NCBI RefSeq assembly: GCF_001425705.1 | Contig: NZ_LMDC01000028.1 | Coordinates: forward strand, 1,123,119 to 1,187,118 | Direction of reading: 5' to 3' | Length of the DNA stretch: 64,000 bases | From: Pelomonas sp. Root1217 | Lineage (GTDB): Bacteria > Pseudomonadota > Gammaproteobacteria > Burkholderiales > Burkholderiaceae_C | Shown here: positions 41,963-51,301 of the stretch, piece after piece | How the letters are laid out: every line of letters begins with the position of its first letter | Numbering within the stretch: the stretch's first letter is position 1 | Translations under genes and position numbers: made by a program | Notes under the pieces: model-generated | What the model was told of the DNA's origin: nothing | What the model saw: only the letters and a program-made list of their open reading frames with translations | Database searches by the model: none

Positions 41963-42805
41963 TCAGCGTCGTTTCGAGCCCGCCTGGCCGCCGGCCGGGC
42001 TGCCTTGCCAGCCCAGGCCTCGCGAGATCTGGGCTGCGGCAGCGCGCACCGCGTCGGCCACCGATGAGTTCCAGTCGATCGGGAAATGATCCTGGTGACC
42101 CAGCGCGGTGATGACGAGGGCAGGCTGGCCTTCATGATCGAACGCCGGGGCACTGAAGGCATTGACGCCCGGGATCGGGCGTCCTTCCGCGCGGACAAGC
42201 CCGTGCGCGCGCAGGTCCTGTCGGGCCTGGCGCAGCACCTTGAGCTCGGCCGCTGAGAACACGATGGCCTGGCCGGGTTCGTCGCCCACCGGCACGGCCC
42301 GGACCACGCGCTCCTCAGGCAGAGCGCCAGCAAATGCCCGCCCGGTGGCGGTGCCCAGCATGGACATAACGGTGCCGGAGCGCATGGCTACCAGCAGCGG
42401 CTGGCGCGCTTCGATCATGCGGATAACCGTCGGCCCCAGATTGCCCCACAGCGCCAGCGCCACCGCAAAGCCGGTGGAGGACGCCAGCTCTTCGGCCACC
42501 GGCCCGGCCACGCGCACAGGGTCGAGCTGGCTCAGGCTGGCTAGCCCCACCTGCAGCGCAGCGGGCCCGAGCGCATAGCGGCCAGTGGCCTTGTCCTGCT
42601 CGATCAGCCCGAGCTTGCCGAAGCTGACCAGGTAGGGATGAGCGCGTGCAGGCGCCAGGCCGCCCTGGGCGGCGAGGTCCTTCAGGTTCATCGGGCCGTG
42701 GTGGGCCGCCAGCGCAAGCAGCAGGCGGCCGCCGACTTCGACCGACTGCACGGCGCGTTGCCCGGCGTCTTTCTCTGGCTCGTCATGCATGGGAAGTGAG
42801 GCCAT
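41963..42805 (-). CDS. IclR-family transcriptional regulator
   Basis: 280 residues. An N-terminal winged helix (about 18-80, with LKDLAAQGGLAPARAHPYLVSFGKLGLIEQD) and a C-terminal IclR effector domain (about 85-265). It is divergent from the homogentisate operon with 102 bases between starts. In Pseudomonas putida the homogentisate genes are also under an IclR-type repressor (HmgR), so control of this operon is likely. Two overlapping palindromes in the shared upstream region are good operator candidates. ATG 42805 or ATG 42790 could be the start. Confidence 0.85.
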   Translation of the reverse strand: MASLPMHDEPEKDAGQRAVQSVEVGGRLLLALAAHHGPMNLKDLAAQGGLAPARAHPYLVSFGKLGLIEQDKATGRYALGPAALQVGLASLSQLDPVRVAGPVAEELASSTGFAVALALWGNLGPTVIRMIEARQPLLVAMRSGTVMSMLGTATGRAFAGALPEERVVRAVPVGDEPGQAIVFSAAELKVLRQARQDLRAHGLVRAEGRPIPGVNAFSAPAFDHEGQPALVITALGHQDHFPIDWNSSVADAVRAAAAQISRGLGWQGSPAGGQAGSKRR

Positions 42806-42822
42806 CCGTGGAATGGCGAGAT

Positions 42823-42847
42823 TTTGCCTTAGGCAAACTTGTTTGCC
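42823..42847. promoter_or_regulatory. Overlapping palindromes, candidate operator of the IclR-type regulator
   Basis: Two perfect inverted repeats share an arm: TTTGCCT-T-AGGCAAA (42823-42837) and GGCAAAC-TT-GTTTGCC (42832-42847). They lie between the divergent iclR-like gene and the homogentisate operon, 18 bases upstream of the iclR-like start and 61 bases upstream of the MBL gene start. Further TTTGC-like halves follow (GCAAATGGC, TGCAAACTC). Confidence 0.6.
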
Positions 42848-42907
42848 AAACGCAAATGGCAGACATACACTGCAAACTCATTTGTCTATTACGAATATGA
42901 GGCGATC

Positions 42908-43867
42908 ATGACGACCCCGAAGAAGTTCGCATCCCAGGCCGACCTTGAAGAGAAACAGGTCAGCTTCACCCAGCTTTCGGAGCACGCCTGGGCGTACACC
43001 GCCGAGGGCGACCCGAACACCGGCATCGTCATCGGCAACGACGCGGTGCTGGTGGCCGACACCCAGGCCACGCCGGCCATGGCCGCCGACGTGATCCGCC
43101 GCATCCGCGAGGTGACCGACAAGCCGATCAAGTACGTGGTGCTGACGCATTACCACGCGGTGCGTGTGCTGGGCGCCTCGGCCTACCAGCCGCAGCAGAT
43201 CCTCGCCAGCCAGGACACCTACGACCTGATCGTCGAGCGCGGCGAGGCCGACAAGGCCAGCGAGATCGGCCGCTTCCCGCGCCTGTTCCGCAACGTCGAG
43301 ACGGTGCCTGCCGGCATGACCTGGCCAACGATGACCTTCACCGGCAGGATGACGCTGTGGCTGGGTAAGCTCGAGGTGCAATTGCTGCAGCTCGGCCGCG
43401 GCCACACCAAAGGCGACACGGTGGTCTGGCTGCCGCAGGAGCGCACACTGCTGTCCGGAGACCTGGTCGAGTTCGACGCCACGCCGTACGCTGGCGATGC
43501 CTACTTCAGCGACTGGCCGCAGACGCTGGCCAACATCGCCGCGCTGCAGCCGCTCGCGCTCGTGCCCGGTCGCGGCCCCGCGCTCAAGGGCGAGGCCCAG
43601 GTGCAGCAGGGCCTGGAGGCCACGCGGGCCTTCGTCAGCGACCTGTACGCCAACGTCAAGCAGGGCACCGCCGCCGGCAAGGACTTGAAGACGGTCTACA
43701 AGGAAACCTACGCCGCCCTGCAGCCGAAGTACGGCTCCTGGGTCATCTTCGACCACTGCATGCCCTTCGACGTGACGCGCGCCTTCGACGAGGCCACCGA
43801 GTTCCGCGACCCGCGCATCTGGACGGCCGAACGCGACCGCCAGATGTGGGAAACGCTGGAGGGTTGA
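42908..43867 (+). CDS. MBL-fold metallo-hydrolase with altered metal motif
   Basis: 319 residues with the metallo-beta-lactamase fold: NAVLVADTQATPAM-like strand region (about 38-55), the motif region VLTHYHAVRVLGASAY (about 77-92), LGRGHTKGDTVVWLP (His, about 163-177) and LLSGDLVEFDATPY (Asp). The canonical HxHxDH motif reads His-Tyr-His-Ala-Val-Arg, so the Asp and third His of the second metal site are missing. That suggests one metal or a changed activity. It is first in the homogentisate operon, and its stop is two bases before the FAD hydroxylase. ATG 42908 has GAGG upstream. Its function is unknown. Confidence 0.82.
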   Translation: MTTPKKFASQADLEEKQVSFTQLSEHAWAYTAEGDPNTGIVIGNDAVLVADTQATPAMAADVIRRIREVTDKPIKYVVLTHYHAVRVLGASAYQPQQILASQDTYDLIVERGEADKASEIGRFPRLFRNVETVPAGMTWPTMTFTGRMTLWLGKLEVQLLQLGRGHTKGDTVVWLPQERTLLSGDLVEFDATPYAGDAYFSDWPQTLANIAALQPLALVPGRGPALKGEAQVQQGLEATRAFVSDLYANVKQGTAAGKDLKTVYKETYAALQPKYGSWVIFDHCMPFDVTRAFDEATEFRDPRIWTAERDRQMWETLEG

Positions 43868-43869
43868 GC

Positions 43870-45576
43870 ATGGCCTGCGCCACCCTTGGCTACGGATCGG
43901 ACGGCAAGACGATCCAGGCCTTCGAGTTCGACTACCGACGTTCGCCCGACCAGGATGCCGCCGCCCCGGTGCGGCACCGGGTGGTGGTGGTCGGTGGCGG
44001 GCCGGTCGGCCTGAGCCTGGCCATCGACCTCGCCCAGCGCGGCCAGCGCGTGCTGCTGCTGGACAACGACAGCCGGCTGTCCACTGGCTCGCGCGCGATC
44101 TGCTTTGCCAAGCGCACGCTGGAGATCTGGGACCGCCTGGGCGTTGGCAATGCGATGTGCGCCAAGGGCGTGGGCTGGAATGTCGGCAGAGTCTTTTTCG
44201 GCGACGAACAGCTCTACCGCTTCGACCTGTTGCCGGAAGAAGGCCACGAGCGGCCGGCCTTCATCAACCTGCAGCAGTACTACGCCGAGGCCTTTCTCGC
44301 GGTGCGCGCCGCCGATTTGGCGAACCTGGAGATCCGCTGGAAGAACAGCGTCGTCGCCCTGGAGCAAGACGCCGACGGCGTGCGCCTCGGCATAGGCACG
44401 CCCGACGGCCGCTACACCATCGCCGCCGACCACGTCATCGCCTGCGACGGGTCCCGGTCGCCGCTGCGCGCGCTGCTGGGCCAGGAGAGCAAGGGCCGCA
44501 CCTTCCGCGACCGCTTCCTGATCGCCGACATCCGCATGCAGGCCGAAGCGGCCGCCTTCCCCGCCGAGCGCTGGTTCTGGTTCGACCCGCCCTTCCACCC
44601 CAATCAAAGCGTGCTGCTGCACCGCCAGCCCGATGGCGTCTGGCGCATCGACTTCCAGCTCGGCTGGGACGCCGATCCCGAGGAGGAAAGGAAGCCGGAG
44701 AAGATCAAGCCGCGCGTCGACGCGATGCTGCGCCAGGCGCTCGGGCGGGAGGTGCCGTTCGAGCTGGAATGGGCCAGCGTCTACACCTTCGCCTGCCTGC
44801 GCATGGAGCGCTTTCGCCTCGGCCCAGTGCTGTTTGCCGGCGACTCGGCCCATGGCGTGTCGCCGTTCGGCGCGCGCGGTGCGAACTCGGGTGTGCAGGA
44901 CGCCGAGAACCTGGCATGGAAGCTCGATGCGGTGCTGCGCGGCGCCGCCGGCGATTCGCTGCTGGACAGCTATGCCGAGGAACGCGAGTACGCCGCCGAC
45001 GAGAACATCCTCAACTCCACGCGGGCGACCGACTTCATCACCCCCAAGAGCGAGATCAGCCGGCTGTTCCGCGACGCGGTGCTGCAGCTGTCCAAGAGCC
45101 ACCCCTTTGCACGCACGCTGGTCAACAGCGGCCGGCTGTCGGTGCCAGCGACGCTGCACGGCTCGCCGCTCAACACGCCGGATGGCGACGCCTTTGCCGG
45201 CCTCATGGTGCCCGGTGCGGCTGCAGTCGATGCACCGGTGCGCCTGCCGAACCAGCAGCGCGGCTGGCTGCTGCGCCAGCTGGGCTCGGGCTTCACGCTC
45301 TTGCTCGCGGCCGGCGAAGGCAGCGCCGCGCTGGCCGCCCAGCCGTCCGACCGCCAACTGCCGGTGCGACTGGACGTGCTGACGATCGCTCTGCCCGCCG
45401 CCGTTGACGGCAGGGCCGCGCTGGCCGACGTGGACGGGCTCGTCGCGCAGCGCTACGACCTGCAGCCCGGCAACGCGGTGCTGCTGCGCCCCGACCACCA
45501 TGTCTGCGCACGCTGGCGCCGCCCCGACGCCGCTGCCGTCGCGCGTGCCGTCACGCGCGCCCTCGCGAGCCATTAA
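43870..45576 (+). CDS. FAD-dependent aromatic hydroxylase, probable 3-hydroxyphenylacetate 6-hydroxylase component
   Basis: 568 residues, PheA/TfdB-type flavoprotein monooxygenase. FAD motif [21 protein letters not shown] (about 38-58), the DG motif [16 protein letters not shown] (about 190-205), and the second FAD block [22 protein letters not shown] (about 318-339). A C-terminal thioredoxin-like domain (from about 430) is typical of phenol-hydroxylase relatives. Neighbours hmgA and fahA make a reaction yielding homogentisate likely. The following small DUF2783 gene fits the flavoprotein plus small coupling-protein pair MhaA/MhaB reported for Pseudomonas putida. The substrate remains inferred. 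Confidence 0.78.
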   Translation: MACATLGYGSDGKTIQAFEFDYRRSPDQDAAAPVRHRVVVVGGGPVGLSLAIDLAQRGQRVLLLDNDSRLSTGSRAICFAKRTLEIWDRLGVGNAMCAKGVGWNVGRVFFGDEQLYRFDLLPEEGHERPAFINLQQYYAEAFLAVRAADLANLEIRWKNSVVALEQDADGVRLGIGTPDGRYTIAADHVIACDGSRSPLRALLGQESKGRTFRDRFLIADIRMQAEAAAFPAERWFWFDPPFHPNQSVLLHRQPDGVWRIDFQLGWDADPEEERKPEKIKPRVDAMLRQALGREVPFELEWASVYTFACLRMERFRLGPVLFAGDSAHGVSPFGARGANSGVQDAENLAWKLDAVLRGAAGDSLLDSYAEEREYAADENILNSTRATDFITPKSEISRLFRDAVLQLSKSHPFARTLVNSGRLSVPATLHGSPLNTPDGDAFAGLMVPGAAAVDAPVRLPNQQRGWLLRQLGSGFTLLLAAGEGSAALAAQPSDRQLPVRLDVLTIALPAAVDGRAALADVDGLVAQRYDLQPGNAVLLRPDHHVCARWRRPDAAAVARAVTRALASH

Positions 45577-45587
45577 TGGAGCCGGCC

Positions 45588-45797
45588 ATGCCCCTCATCA
45601 CCACGCCGAACCTGAGCGCGCCCGACGATTTCTACGAGGCCTTGATCGACGCCCACAAGGACTTGCCGAGCGAGGAAAGCCACGCGCTCAACGCACGGCT
45701 GATCCTGCTGCTGGCCAACCACGTCGGCGCCATCGACGTGCTGCGCGAAGCGCTGCAAGCCGCGCGACACGGCGCCGACAACCTGACCCAGCCATGA
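45588..45797 (+). CDS. Small DUF2783-type protein, candidate MhaB-like coupling protein
   Basis: 69 residues from ATG 45588, which has a TGGAG site seven bases upstream. ATG 45576, overlapping the previous stop, would add four residues. It is mostly helical, with conserved-looking [14 protein letters not shown] (about 12-25) and [19 protein letters not shown]. The match to DUF2783 is from memory of the family. It is embedded between the flavin hydroxylase and hmgA with a four-base stop/start overlap into hmgA, so it is a genuine operon member. It probably assists the upstream hydroxylase. Confidence 0.72.
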   Translation: MPLITTPNLSAPDDFYEALIDAHKDLPSEESHALNARLILLLANHVGAIDVLREALQAARHGADNLTQP

Positions 45798-47086
45798 ACG
45801 ACAACGCACGCCCCTACCAAGCCGGCTTCGGCAACGAGTTCGCCAGCGAGGCGGTGCCCGGCGCCCTGCCCGTGGGTCGCAACAGCCCGCAGAAGGTGGC
45901 CCATGGCCTGTATGCCGAACTGCTCTCGGGCACGGCATTCACTGCACCGCGCCATGCCAACCTGCGCAGCTGGCTGTACCGCCGCCAACCGTCAGTGGTG
46001 GTCGGCGGCTTCGCGCCGCTCGCGCATGCTTGGCTGAAAACCGGCGCCCGCGATGGAGCGGTGGCGCCGCCGAACCCGATGCGCTGGCAACCGATGGCGG
46101 TGCCCGACGCGCCGACCGATTTCATCGAGGGCCTGCGCACCGTCATCGTCAACGGCGATGCCGACGCCCAGACCGGCATGGCCGCGCACCTCTACCTTGT
46201 GAACCGCTCGATGACCGATCGCGCCTTCGTCAATGCCGACGGCGAACTGCTGCTGGTGCCGCAACAAGGCAGGCTCACCATCACCACCGAGCTGGGTGTG
46301 CTGGACGTCGCACCCGGCGAGCTGGCCCTGCTGCCGCGCGGCATGGCCTTCAAGGTGGCCGTCGACGGGCCGTCGCGTGGCTACGTCTGCGAGAACTACG
46401 GCGCGCCGTTCCGGCTGCCCGAGCTTGGCCCGATCGGCAGCAACGGCCTGGCCAACCCGCGCGACTTCCTCGCACCCGTGGCCTCCTTCGAGGCCTCGGC
46501 CGGCAGCTACGAAATCGTGCGCAAGTTCGGCGGTGCGCTTTGGCAGGGGCGGTCACCAACGACGCCCTTCAACGTGGTGGCATGGCATGGCAACCTGGCG
46601 CCTGTGAAGTACGACACCGCGCGCTTCATGACCATCGGCTCGATCAGCTTCGACCACCCGGACCCGTCGATCTTCACGGTCCTCACCAGCCCGAGCGACA
46701 CCCCGGGCACGGCCAACGTCGACTTCGTGATCTTCCCGCCGCGCTGGATGGTCGCCGAAGACACCTTCCGGCCGCCCTGGTACCACCGCAACCTGATGAG
46801 CGAGTTCATGGGCCTGGTGCACGGGCAGTACGACGCCAAGCCCGAGGGCTTCAAGCCCGGCGGCATGAGCCTGCACAACTGCATGGTGCCGCATGGCCCC
46901 GACACCGAGGCCTTCGACAAGGCCACGAGCGCCGAACTGGCGCCGCACAAGCTGGACGACACGCTCGCATTCATGTTCGAGAGCCGCTGGCGTTTCCACC
47001 CGACCGAGTTCGCGCTGCGCAGCAGTGCCTTCGATGAGGGCTACGCCGGCTGCTGGGGCGGACTGAAGGACCGTTTCGCACCATGA
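45794..47086 (+). CDS. hmgA: Homogentisate 1,2-dioxygenase
   Basis: 430 residues, normal for HmgA. It opens the homogentisate ring to 4-maleylacetoacetate using Fe(II). The N-terminal [19 protein letters not shown] is diagnostic. Iron ligands lie in [18 protein letters not shown] (His and Glu, about 330-337) and MVPHGPD (His, about 367). ATG 45794 overlaps the preceding stop, and the stop overlaps fahA by four bases. No maleylacetoacetate isomerase gene is in the operon. Confidence 0.95.
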   Translation: MNDNARPYQAGFGNEFASEAVPGALPVGRNSPQKVAHGLYAELLSGTAFTAPRHANLRSWLYRRQPSVVVGGFAPLAHAWLKTGARDGAVAPPNPMRWQPMAVPDAPTDFIEGLRTVIVNGDADAQTGMAAHLYLVNRSMTDRAFVNADGELLLVPQQGRLTITTELGVLDVAPGELALLPRGMAFKVAVDGPSRGYVCENYGAPFRLPELGPIGSNGLANPRDFLAPVASFEASAGSYEIVRKFGGALWQGRSPTTPFNVVAWHGNLAPVKYDTARFMTIGSISFDHPDPSIFTVLTSPSDTPGTANVDFVIFPPRWMVAEDTFRPPWYHRNLMSEFMGLVHGQYDAKPEGFKPGGMSLHNCMVPHGPDTEAFDKATSAELAPHKLDDTLAFMFESRWRFHPTEFALRSSAFDEGYAGCWGGLKDRFAP

Positions 47087-48357
47087 CCATCGACGCCAGC
47101 CATGACCCGGCGCTGCAAAGCTGGGTCGAGTCGGCCAACGCGGCCGACACCGACTTTCCGATCCAGAACCTGCCCTTCGGCCGGTTCAGGCCTGCAGGCC
47201 ATGACGAATGGCGCATCGGCGTGGCCATTGGCGACCAGGTGCTCGACCTGCGCGCCACCGGGCTGACGGACCACACCGACATGAATCGCCTGATGGCGCT
47301 CGCGCCGGACGAGCGGCGTGCCTTGCGCCGCTCCCTGTCGGCGGGGCTGCAGTGGGGCAGTGCGCAAGAGAAGGCGTGGCGAGCGGCCCTGTTCGTGGCC
47401 AGCAGCGTCGAGCTGGGCCTGCCCTGCCGCATCGGCGACTACACCGACTTCTACGTCGGCATTCACCACGCCACCACGGTCGGCACGCTGTTCCGGCCGG
47501 ACAACCCGCTGCTGCCCAACTACAAGTGGGTGCCGATCGGCTATCACGGCCGCGCGTCGACCATTCTTGCGAGCGGCCAGCCCTTCACGCGCCCTCGCGG
47601 CCAGCTCAAGGCGGCCGACGCAGCGCCGCGTCTGGCGCTCACGCAGCGCCTGGACTTCGAACTTGAGCTGGGCCTGTTCATCGGCCGGGGTAACCGTCTG
47701 GGCGAGGCCATTCCGATCACCAGTGCCGAGGAGCATCTGTTCGGCATCGCCCTCTTCAACGACTGGAGCGCGCGCGACATGCAGGCCTGGGAGTACCAGC
47801 CGCTCGGTCCTTTCCTGTCGAAGAACTTCGCGTCGACGGTCTCGCCATGGATCGTGACGATGGAGGCACTCGCTCCCTTCCGGCGGCCCTTCGTCCGGCC
47901 AGAGGGCGACCCGCAGCCCCTGCCGTATCTGGACAGCGAGGCCAACCGCCATGCGGGGGCCATCGACATCGAACTGGAGGTCAGGCTGCAGAGCCGCGCG
48001 ATGCGCGAGTCGGGTATCCCGGCGCATTGCATCAGCCGGTCGAACTTCGCGGATGCGGCCTACTGGACTGCGGCGCAGCTGGTCGCGCACCACACGGTCA
48101 ACGGCTGTGCGCTCACCAGCGGTGACCTGTTCGGTTCGGGCACGCTGTCGGGACCACGCCCCGATCAGGCCGGTTCACTCCTCGAGCTGACCCAGGCCGG
48201 CAAGCAAACCATCACCCTGCCTGGCGGCGAGGTGCGCAGCTTCCTGGAGGATGGCGACAGCATCGCCCTTGTCGGCAACTGCTCGCGCGCCGGCTTCCGC
48301 CGCATCGGCTTTGGCCGTTGCGAAGCCACCGTCGAACCATCACCGGCAATGGGTTGA
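47083..48357 (+). CDS. fahA: Fumarylacetoacetase
   Basis: 424 residues, FAH superfamily. An N-terminal SH3-like domain (1-120) is followed by the catalytic domain with the metal-binding [16 protein letters not shown] (about 117-132) and [20 protein letters not shown] (about 225-244). It hydrolyses fumarylacetoacetate to fumarate and acetoacetate. It is coupled to hmgA by an ATGA overlap. Because no isomerase (HmgC/MaiA) gene follows, the maleyl-to-fumaryl step must be encoded elsewhere or occur by another enzyme. Confidence 0.95.
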   Translation: MTIDASHDPALQSWVESANAADTDFPIQNLPFGRFRPAGHDEWRIGVAIGDQVLDLRATGLTDHTDMNRLMALAPDERRALRRSLSAGLQWGSAQEKAWRAALFVASSVELGLPCRIGDYTDFYVGIHHATTVGTLFRPDNPLLPNYKWVPIGYHGRASTILASGQPFTRPRGQLKAADAAPRLALTQRLDFELELGLFIGRGNRLGEAIPITSAEEHLFGIALFNDWSARDMQAWEYQPLGPFLSKNFASTVSPWIVTMEALAPFRRPFVRPEGDPQPLPYLDSEANRHAGAIDIELEVRLQSRAMRESGIPAHCISRSNFADAAYWTAAQLVAHHTVNGCALTSGDLFGSGTLSGPRPDQAGSLLELTQAGKQTITLPGGEVRSFLEDGDSIALVGNCSRAGFRRIGFGRCEATVEPSPAMG

Positions 48358-48397
48358 GCATGCGCGAGCCTGCGGGCCATGGTTATCCTGCGCACCC

Positions 48398-48850
48398 ATG
48401 AGCCCGACCCGCGAGAAGTCCCCTCCCCTCGATCAGTCCCGCCTGGCCCACACACTGGGCTACGCCATCGCCCGCGCGGCCGTCACCACCAACCAGTTGT
48501 TCAGCCAGGGGGTGGGCGAGCCCTTGGGGCTACGGCCGGTGGAGTTCACGCTGCTACAGCTGATCTTCTCCAACCGCAACACCACACAGAAGCGCCTGTG
48601 CGACCTGCTGCGCGTACCGGCGCCGCAGATGACGCTCATCCTCGACCGCCTGCAGGAGCGCGGCTGGGTCGAGCGCGAACGCGACGTCAACGACCGCCGC
48701 GCGCTGCACCTGCGGCTCACGCCGGAGGGCGAGCGCCTGGCCGAACAAAGCCTGGCCGCGCTGCGTGAGAGCGAGCAGGCGCTGGACCATGTGCTGAGCA
48801 GCGGCGAGCGCCTGCTGCTGCAGGAGCTGCTCGCCAAAGTCGCCCGTTGA
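48398..48850 (+). CDS. MarR-family transcriptional regulator
   Basis: 150 residues with a winged helix (about 45-115: TTQKRLCDLLRVPAPQMTLILDRLQERGWVER, then DVNDRRALHLRLTPEG). MarR proteins often sense aromatic acids. It is 40 bases after fahA on the same strand and probably part of or next to the homogentisate operon, giving that region a second regulator besides IclR. Its stop lies three bases from the stop of the convergent glycosidase gene. Confidence 0.82.
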   Translation: MSPTREKSPPLDQSRLAHTLGYAIARAAVTTNQLFSQGVGEPLGLRPVEFTLLQLIFSNRNTTQKRLCDLLRVPAPQMTLILDRLQERGWVERERDVNDRRALHLRLTPEGERLAEQSLAALRESEQALDHVLSSGERLLLQELLAKVAR

Positions 48851-48853
48851 ACG

Positions 48854-50212
48854 TCAGCTGAGCCGGTAGAGCCCGGCGCCATGCGACGGCAGGTGCTGGG
48901 CGAACCGGCCCGATGCCGTGTCGAGGGATTTACCCGCCCACAGGTCGCGCACCTGGCGCACGCCGTCCAGCCCCAGGTCGCGCAGCGCGATGGAAACCTC
49001 GCGTGCCTTGTCCGTGGCGTTGAACAGCGCAACGTAGCGGCCCTTGCCATCACTCGGCCGGGCCGACCAGATGCGTACGAAGTCCTCGACGAAATGCGGC
49101 CGGTTGTCCGAACTGGTCTGGTCGACGGCCAGCACCTCGGGGTTGGTCAGCAGCGCCAGCGTTGGCTCGTCCAGGTGGCGCAGGTCGCCACCCATGATCA
49201 GCGGCGAGCGGGTGATGGCCCACAGCGTCATCAGTGTGCGCTGCTCGTCGGCGGTGAACTTGGTGTTGCGCTCACCCAGCGCCAGGCGGCCCAGCGGCAG
49301 CATGTCGGGGTCCGGCCAGGCGCCGGGCTGACGCCAGGGGTTCCAGTTCTCCAGCCGGGTGAACTGGGCTTCCAGCATGTGCCACTCGTCCCAGAAGTCG
49401 TCGGAGATGCGCCACATCTGCGCGAACCGGCGCACATGCTCGGCGCGGCTCACTGGGGTCTCGCCGGGCGACAGGCTGAGTGCCATCGGCCGCTTCGTGC
49501 GCACGATGGCGCGGTGGGCGGCCTCGATCTCCGGCGCGTGGGCGTCGTAGGGCCGGCTCATGTCGTCCATCTTGATGAAGTCCACGCCCCAGGAGGCGTA
49601 GAGCGCGAACACGCTGTCGTAGTAGGCCTGGGCGCCGGGCTTCGTCATGTCCACGCCGTACATGTCGGGGTTCCAGGTGCAGACGCTGCGCGTGTCGGCG
49701 ACGTCGGCGGCGTGGTAAGGCGTGCCCAGGATGGGCAGGTTGCGCTTCACAGCCAGGCGAGGAATGCCGCGCATCAGGTGGATGCCGAACTTCAGGCCCA
49801 TGGCGTGCACGTCAGCCGCCAACGGCGCGAAGCCCTTGCCGCCGGCACTGGACGGGAAGCGGTTCTCGGCCGGGATCAGCCGGCCGTAGCCGTCCATGGC
49901 GGGCTCGGGGTTGGCGCTGTAGCTGTAGCTCGACGCCCCGGGCTCGTACCACTGGATGTCGATGGTGAAGATGTTGTAGCCGGCCGGCAGCAACTTGTCC
50001 GCCATGATGCGGGCGGTCTCGCGGGCCTGGGCTTCGTTGATGGTGGTGGCGAAGCTGTTCCAGCTGTTCCAGCCCATCGGCGGCGTGGGGGCCAGCAGGC
50101 CTTTGGCCGGCCTTACGCTAGCAGTAGCGGTGGTGGCGGCCTCGGCGGGCAGCGTGGACGCCGCGATGCCGGTGAGGCCTGCGCCGATCAGGCCCCTTCG
50201 ATTCAATGCCAT
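48854..50212 (-). CDS. GH27 alpha-galactosidase-like glycosidase with Tat-type signal
   Basis: 452 residues. The N-terminus MALNRRGLIGAGLTG carries a twin-arginine motif followed by a hydrophobic core, so export by Tat is likely. GH27 features: PMGWNSWNSF (about 47-56), the nucleophile Asp in DFIKMDDMSRP (normally YLKYDxC, here with Met-Asp-Asp-Met), and the acid/base Asp in WRISDDFWDEW. The C-terminal beta domain is present. It probably removes alpha-galactose or similar residues in the periplasm. The altered nucleophile context, lacking the usual Cys, makes exact specificity uncertain. ATG at 50212 is chosen over a longer frame to 50293. Confidence 0.82.
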   Translation of the reverse strand: MALNRRGLIGAGLTGIAASTLPAEAATTATASVRPAKGLLAPTPPMGWNSWNSFATTINEAQARETARIMADKLLPAGYNIFTIDIQWYEPGASSYSYSANPEPAMDGYGRLIPAENRFPSSAGGKGFAPLAADVHAMGLKFGIHLMRGIPRLAVKRNLPILGTPYHAADVADTRSVCTWNPDMYGVDMTKPGAQAYYDSVFALYASWGVDFIKMDDMSRPYDAHAPEIEAAHRAIVRTKRPMALSLSPGETPVSRAEHVRRFAQMWRISDDFWDEWHMLEAQFTRLENWNPWRQPGAWPDPDMLPLGRLALGERNTKFTADEQRTLMTLWAITRSPLIMGGDLRHLDEPTLALLTNPEVLAVDQTSSDNRPHFVEDFVRIWSARPSDGKGRYVALFNATDKAREVSIALRDLGLDGVRQVRDLWAGKSLDTASGRFAQHLPSHGAGLYRLS

Positions 50213-50330
50213 GGGATGTCTCTTGTCTCGTTTGTCGTGGCTACGGGGTGTACGGCATTGCGCGACAACAATCCAATGGCGATTTCCTCTCAATCCATGC
50301 CGGTTTCGATATGGCTAGGGCGCCAGCAGG

Positions 50331-51263
50331 TCACGGCTGCAGGGCCTGCCGCAAGGCCGCCGCCATCTGTCCCAGCGCCAGCCGCGCCGCCGGCACGGCG
50401 CCCGCCATGCTGATGAAGCCGTGCGCCAGGCCGTGGTACTCGACGATCGTGACGGCATTGCCGGCCGCGCCGAGCGCCTCGCCGTAGGCCATGCCTTCGT
50501 CGCGCAGCGCGTCATGGCCTGCCAGCAGCAGCAGCGTCGGCGGCAGGCCGGCGAGGCTGGGGGCGAGCAGCGGCGCGCCGCGCCAGTCGGGTGCCTTGCC
50601 GCTGGCGCCGAAGTAGTGGCGGCTGAAATAGTCCATGGTCCGCTTCGTCAGCGTCGGGCCGGCAGCGTGCTGCTCGCGGGACGGGTAGTCGCCTTCATGG
50701 CCACCGGCGGCCGGCGGGTAGACGAGCACCTGCAAGGCAATGGCCGGCCCGCCCGCATCTCGCGCCAGCAAGGCGGAGGTGGCGGCCAGCGCGGCACCGG
50801 CGCTGTCGCCCATCACGGCCAGGCGGGTCGGGTCGCCGCCAAAGCCGCGGATGGCTTCGGCCACCCAGCCGAGCGCGGCGAAGCTGTCCTCGATGGCAGC
50901 GGGATAAGGATGCTCGGGCGCGAGGCGGTAAGCGGCGCTGACGACCATCACGCCGCTGTCGGCGCAGAGCTGACGGCAGACGGCGTCGTAACCGTCGAGG
51001 TCGCCGAGCACGAAGCCGCCGCCGTGGAAGTACAGCGTCACGGGCAAGGCACCGGCCGCGCCGTGGGGCTTGTAGATGCGCACGTCCACAGCCTGGCCGC
51101 CAAAGCGGGTCTGGTGCGGCGTCACGCTGACGTCGGCGGGCGGCACTGTGGCCAGCGTGCAGATCTGCCGGTACAAGCCGCGGCAGGCTTCGGGCGGCAG
51201 GTCGCAGAGGTCGGGAGCGCCGGCCGCCTGGGCGAGCATGTGCTGGAGGTGCAGGTCGAGCAT
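50331..51263 (-). CDS. HSL-family alpha/beta hydrolase (esterase)
   Basis: 310 residues. Hormone-sensitive-lipase type: oxyanion motif FHGGGF (about 77-82), nucleophile elbow GDSAG (about 151-155), Asp in GHDALRDEG and His in HGLAHGF. It hydrolyses short-chain esters, likely in the cytoplasm since no signal is seen. ATG at 51263 has an excellent AAGGAG site. It lies 38 bases after the substrate-binding-protein gene on the same strand. Confidence 0.86.
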   Translation of the reverse strand: MLDLHLQHMLAQAAGAPDLCDLPPEACRGLYRQICTLATVPPADVSVTPHQTRFGGQAVDVRIYKPHGAAGALPVTLYFHGGGFVLGDLDGYDAVCRQLCADSGVMVVSAAYRLAPEHPYPAAIEDSFAALGWVAEAIRGFGGDPTRLAVMGDSAGAALAATSALLARDAGGPAIALQVLVYPPAAGGHEGDYPSREQHAAGPTLTKRTMDYFSRHYFGASGKAPDWRGAPLLAPSLAGLPPTLLLLAGHDALRDEGMAYGEALGAAGNAVTIVEYHGLAHGFISMAGAVPAARLALGQMAAALRQALQP

Positions 51264-51301
51264 GGGTATCTCCTTTTGAGGGTCAGGCAAGAAAGGGAAA
51301 G

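Noticed and set aside
41713-42111. A 132-codon frame across the CACAGAGG element (RGTEAQRHRG peptide)
   Set aside because: It is the translation of a non-coding inverted repeat and continues antisense to the iclR-like gene.
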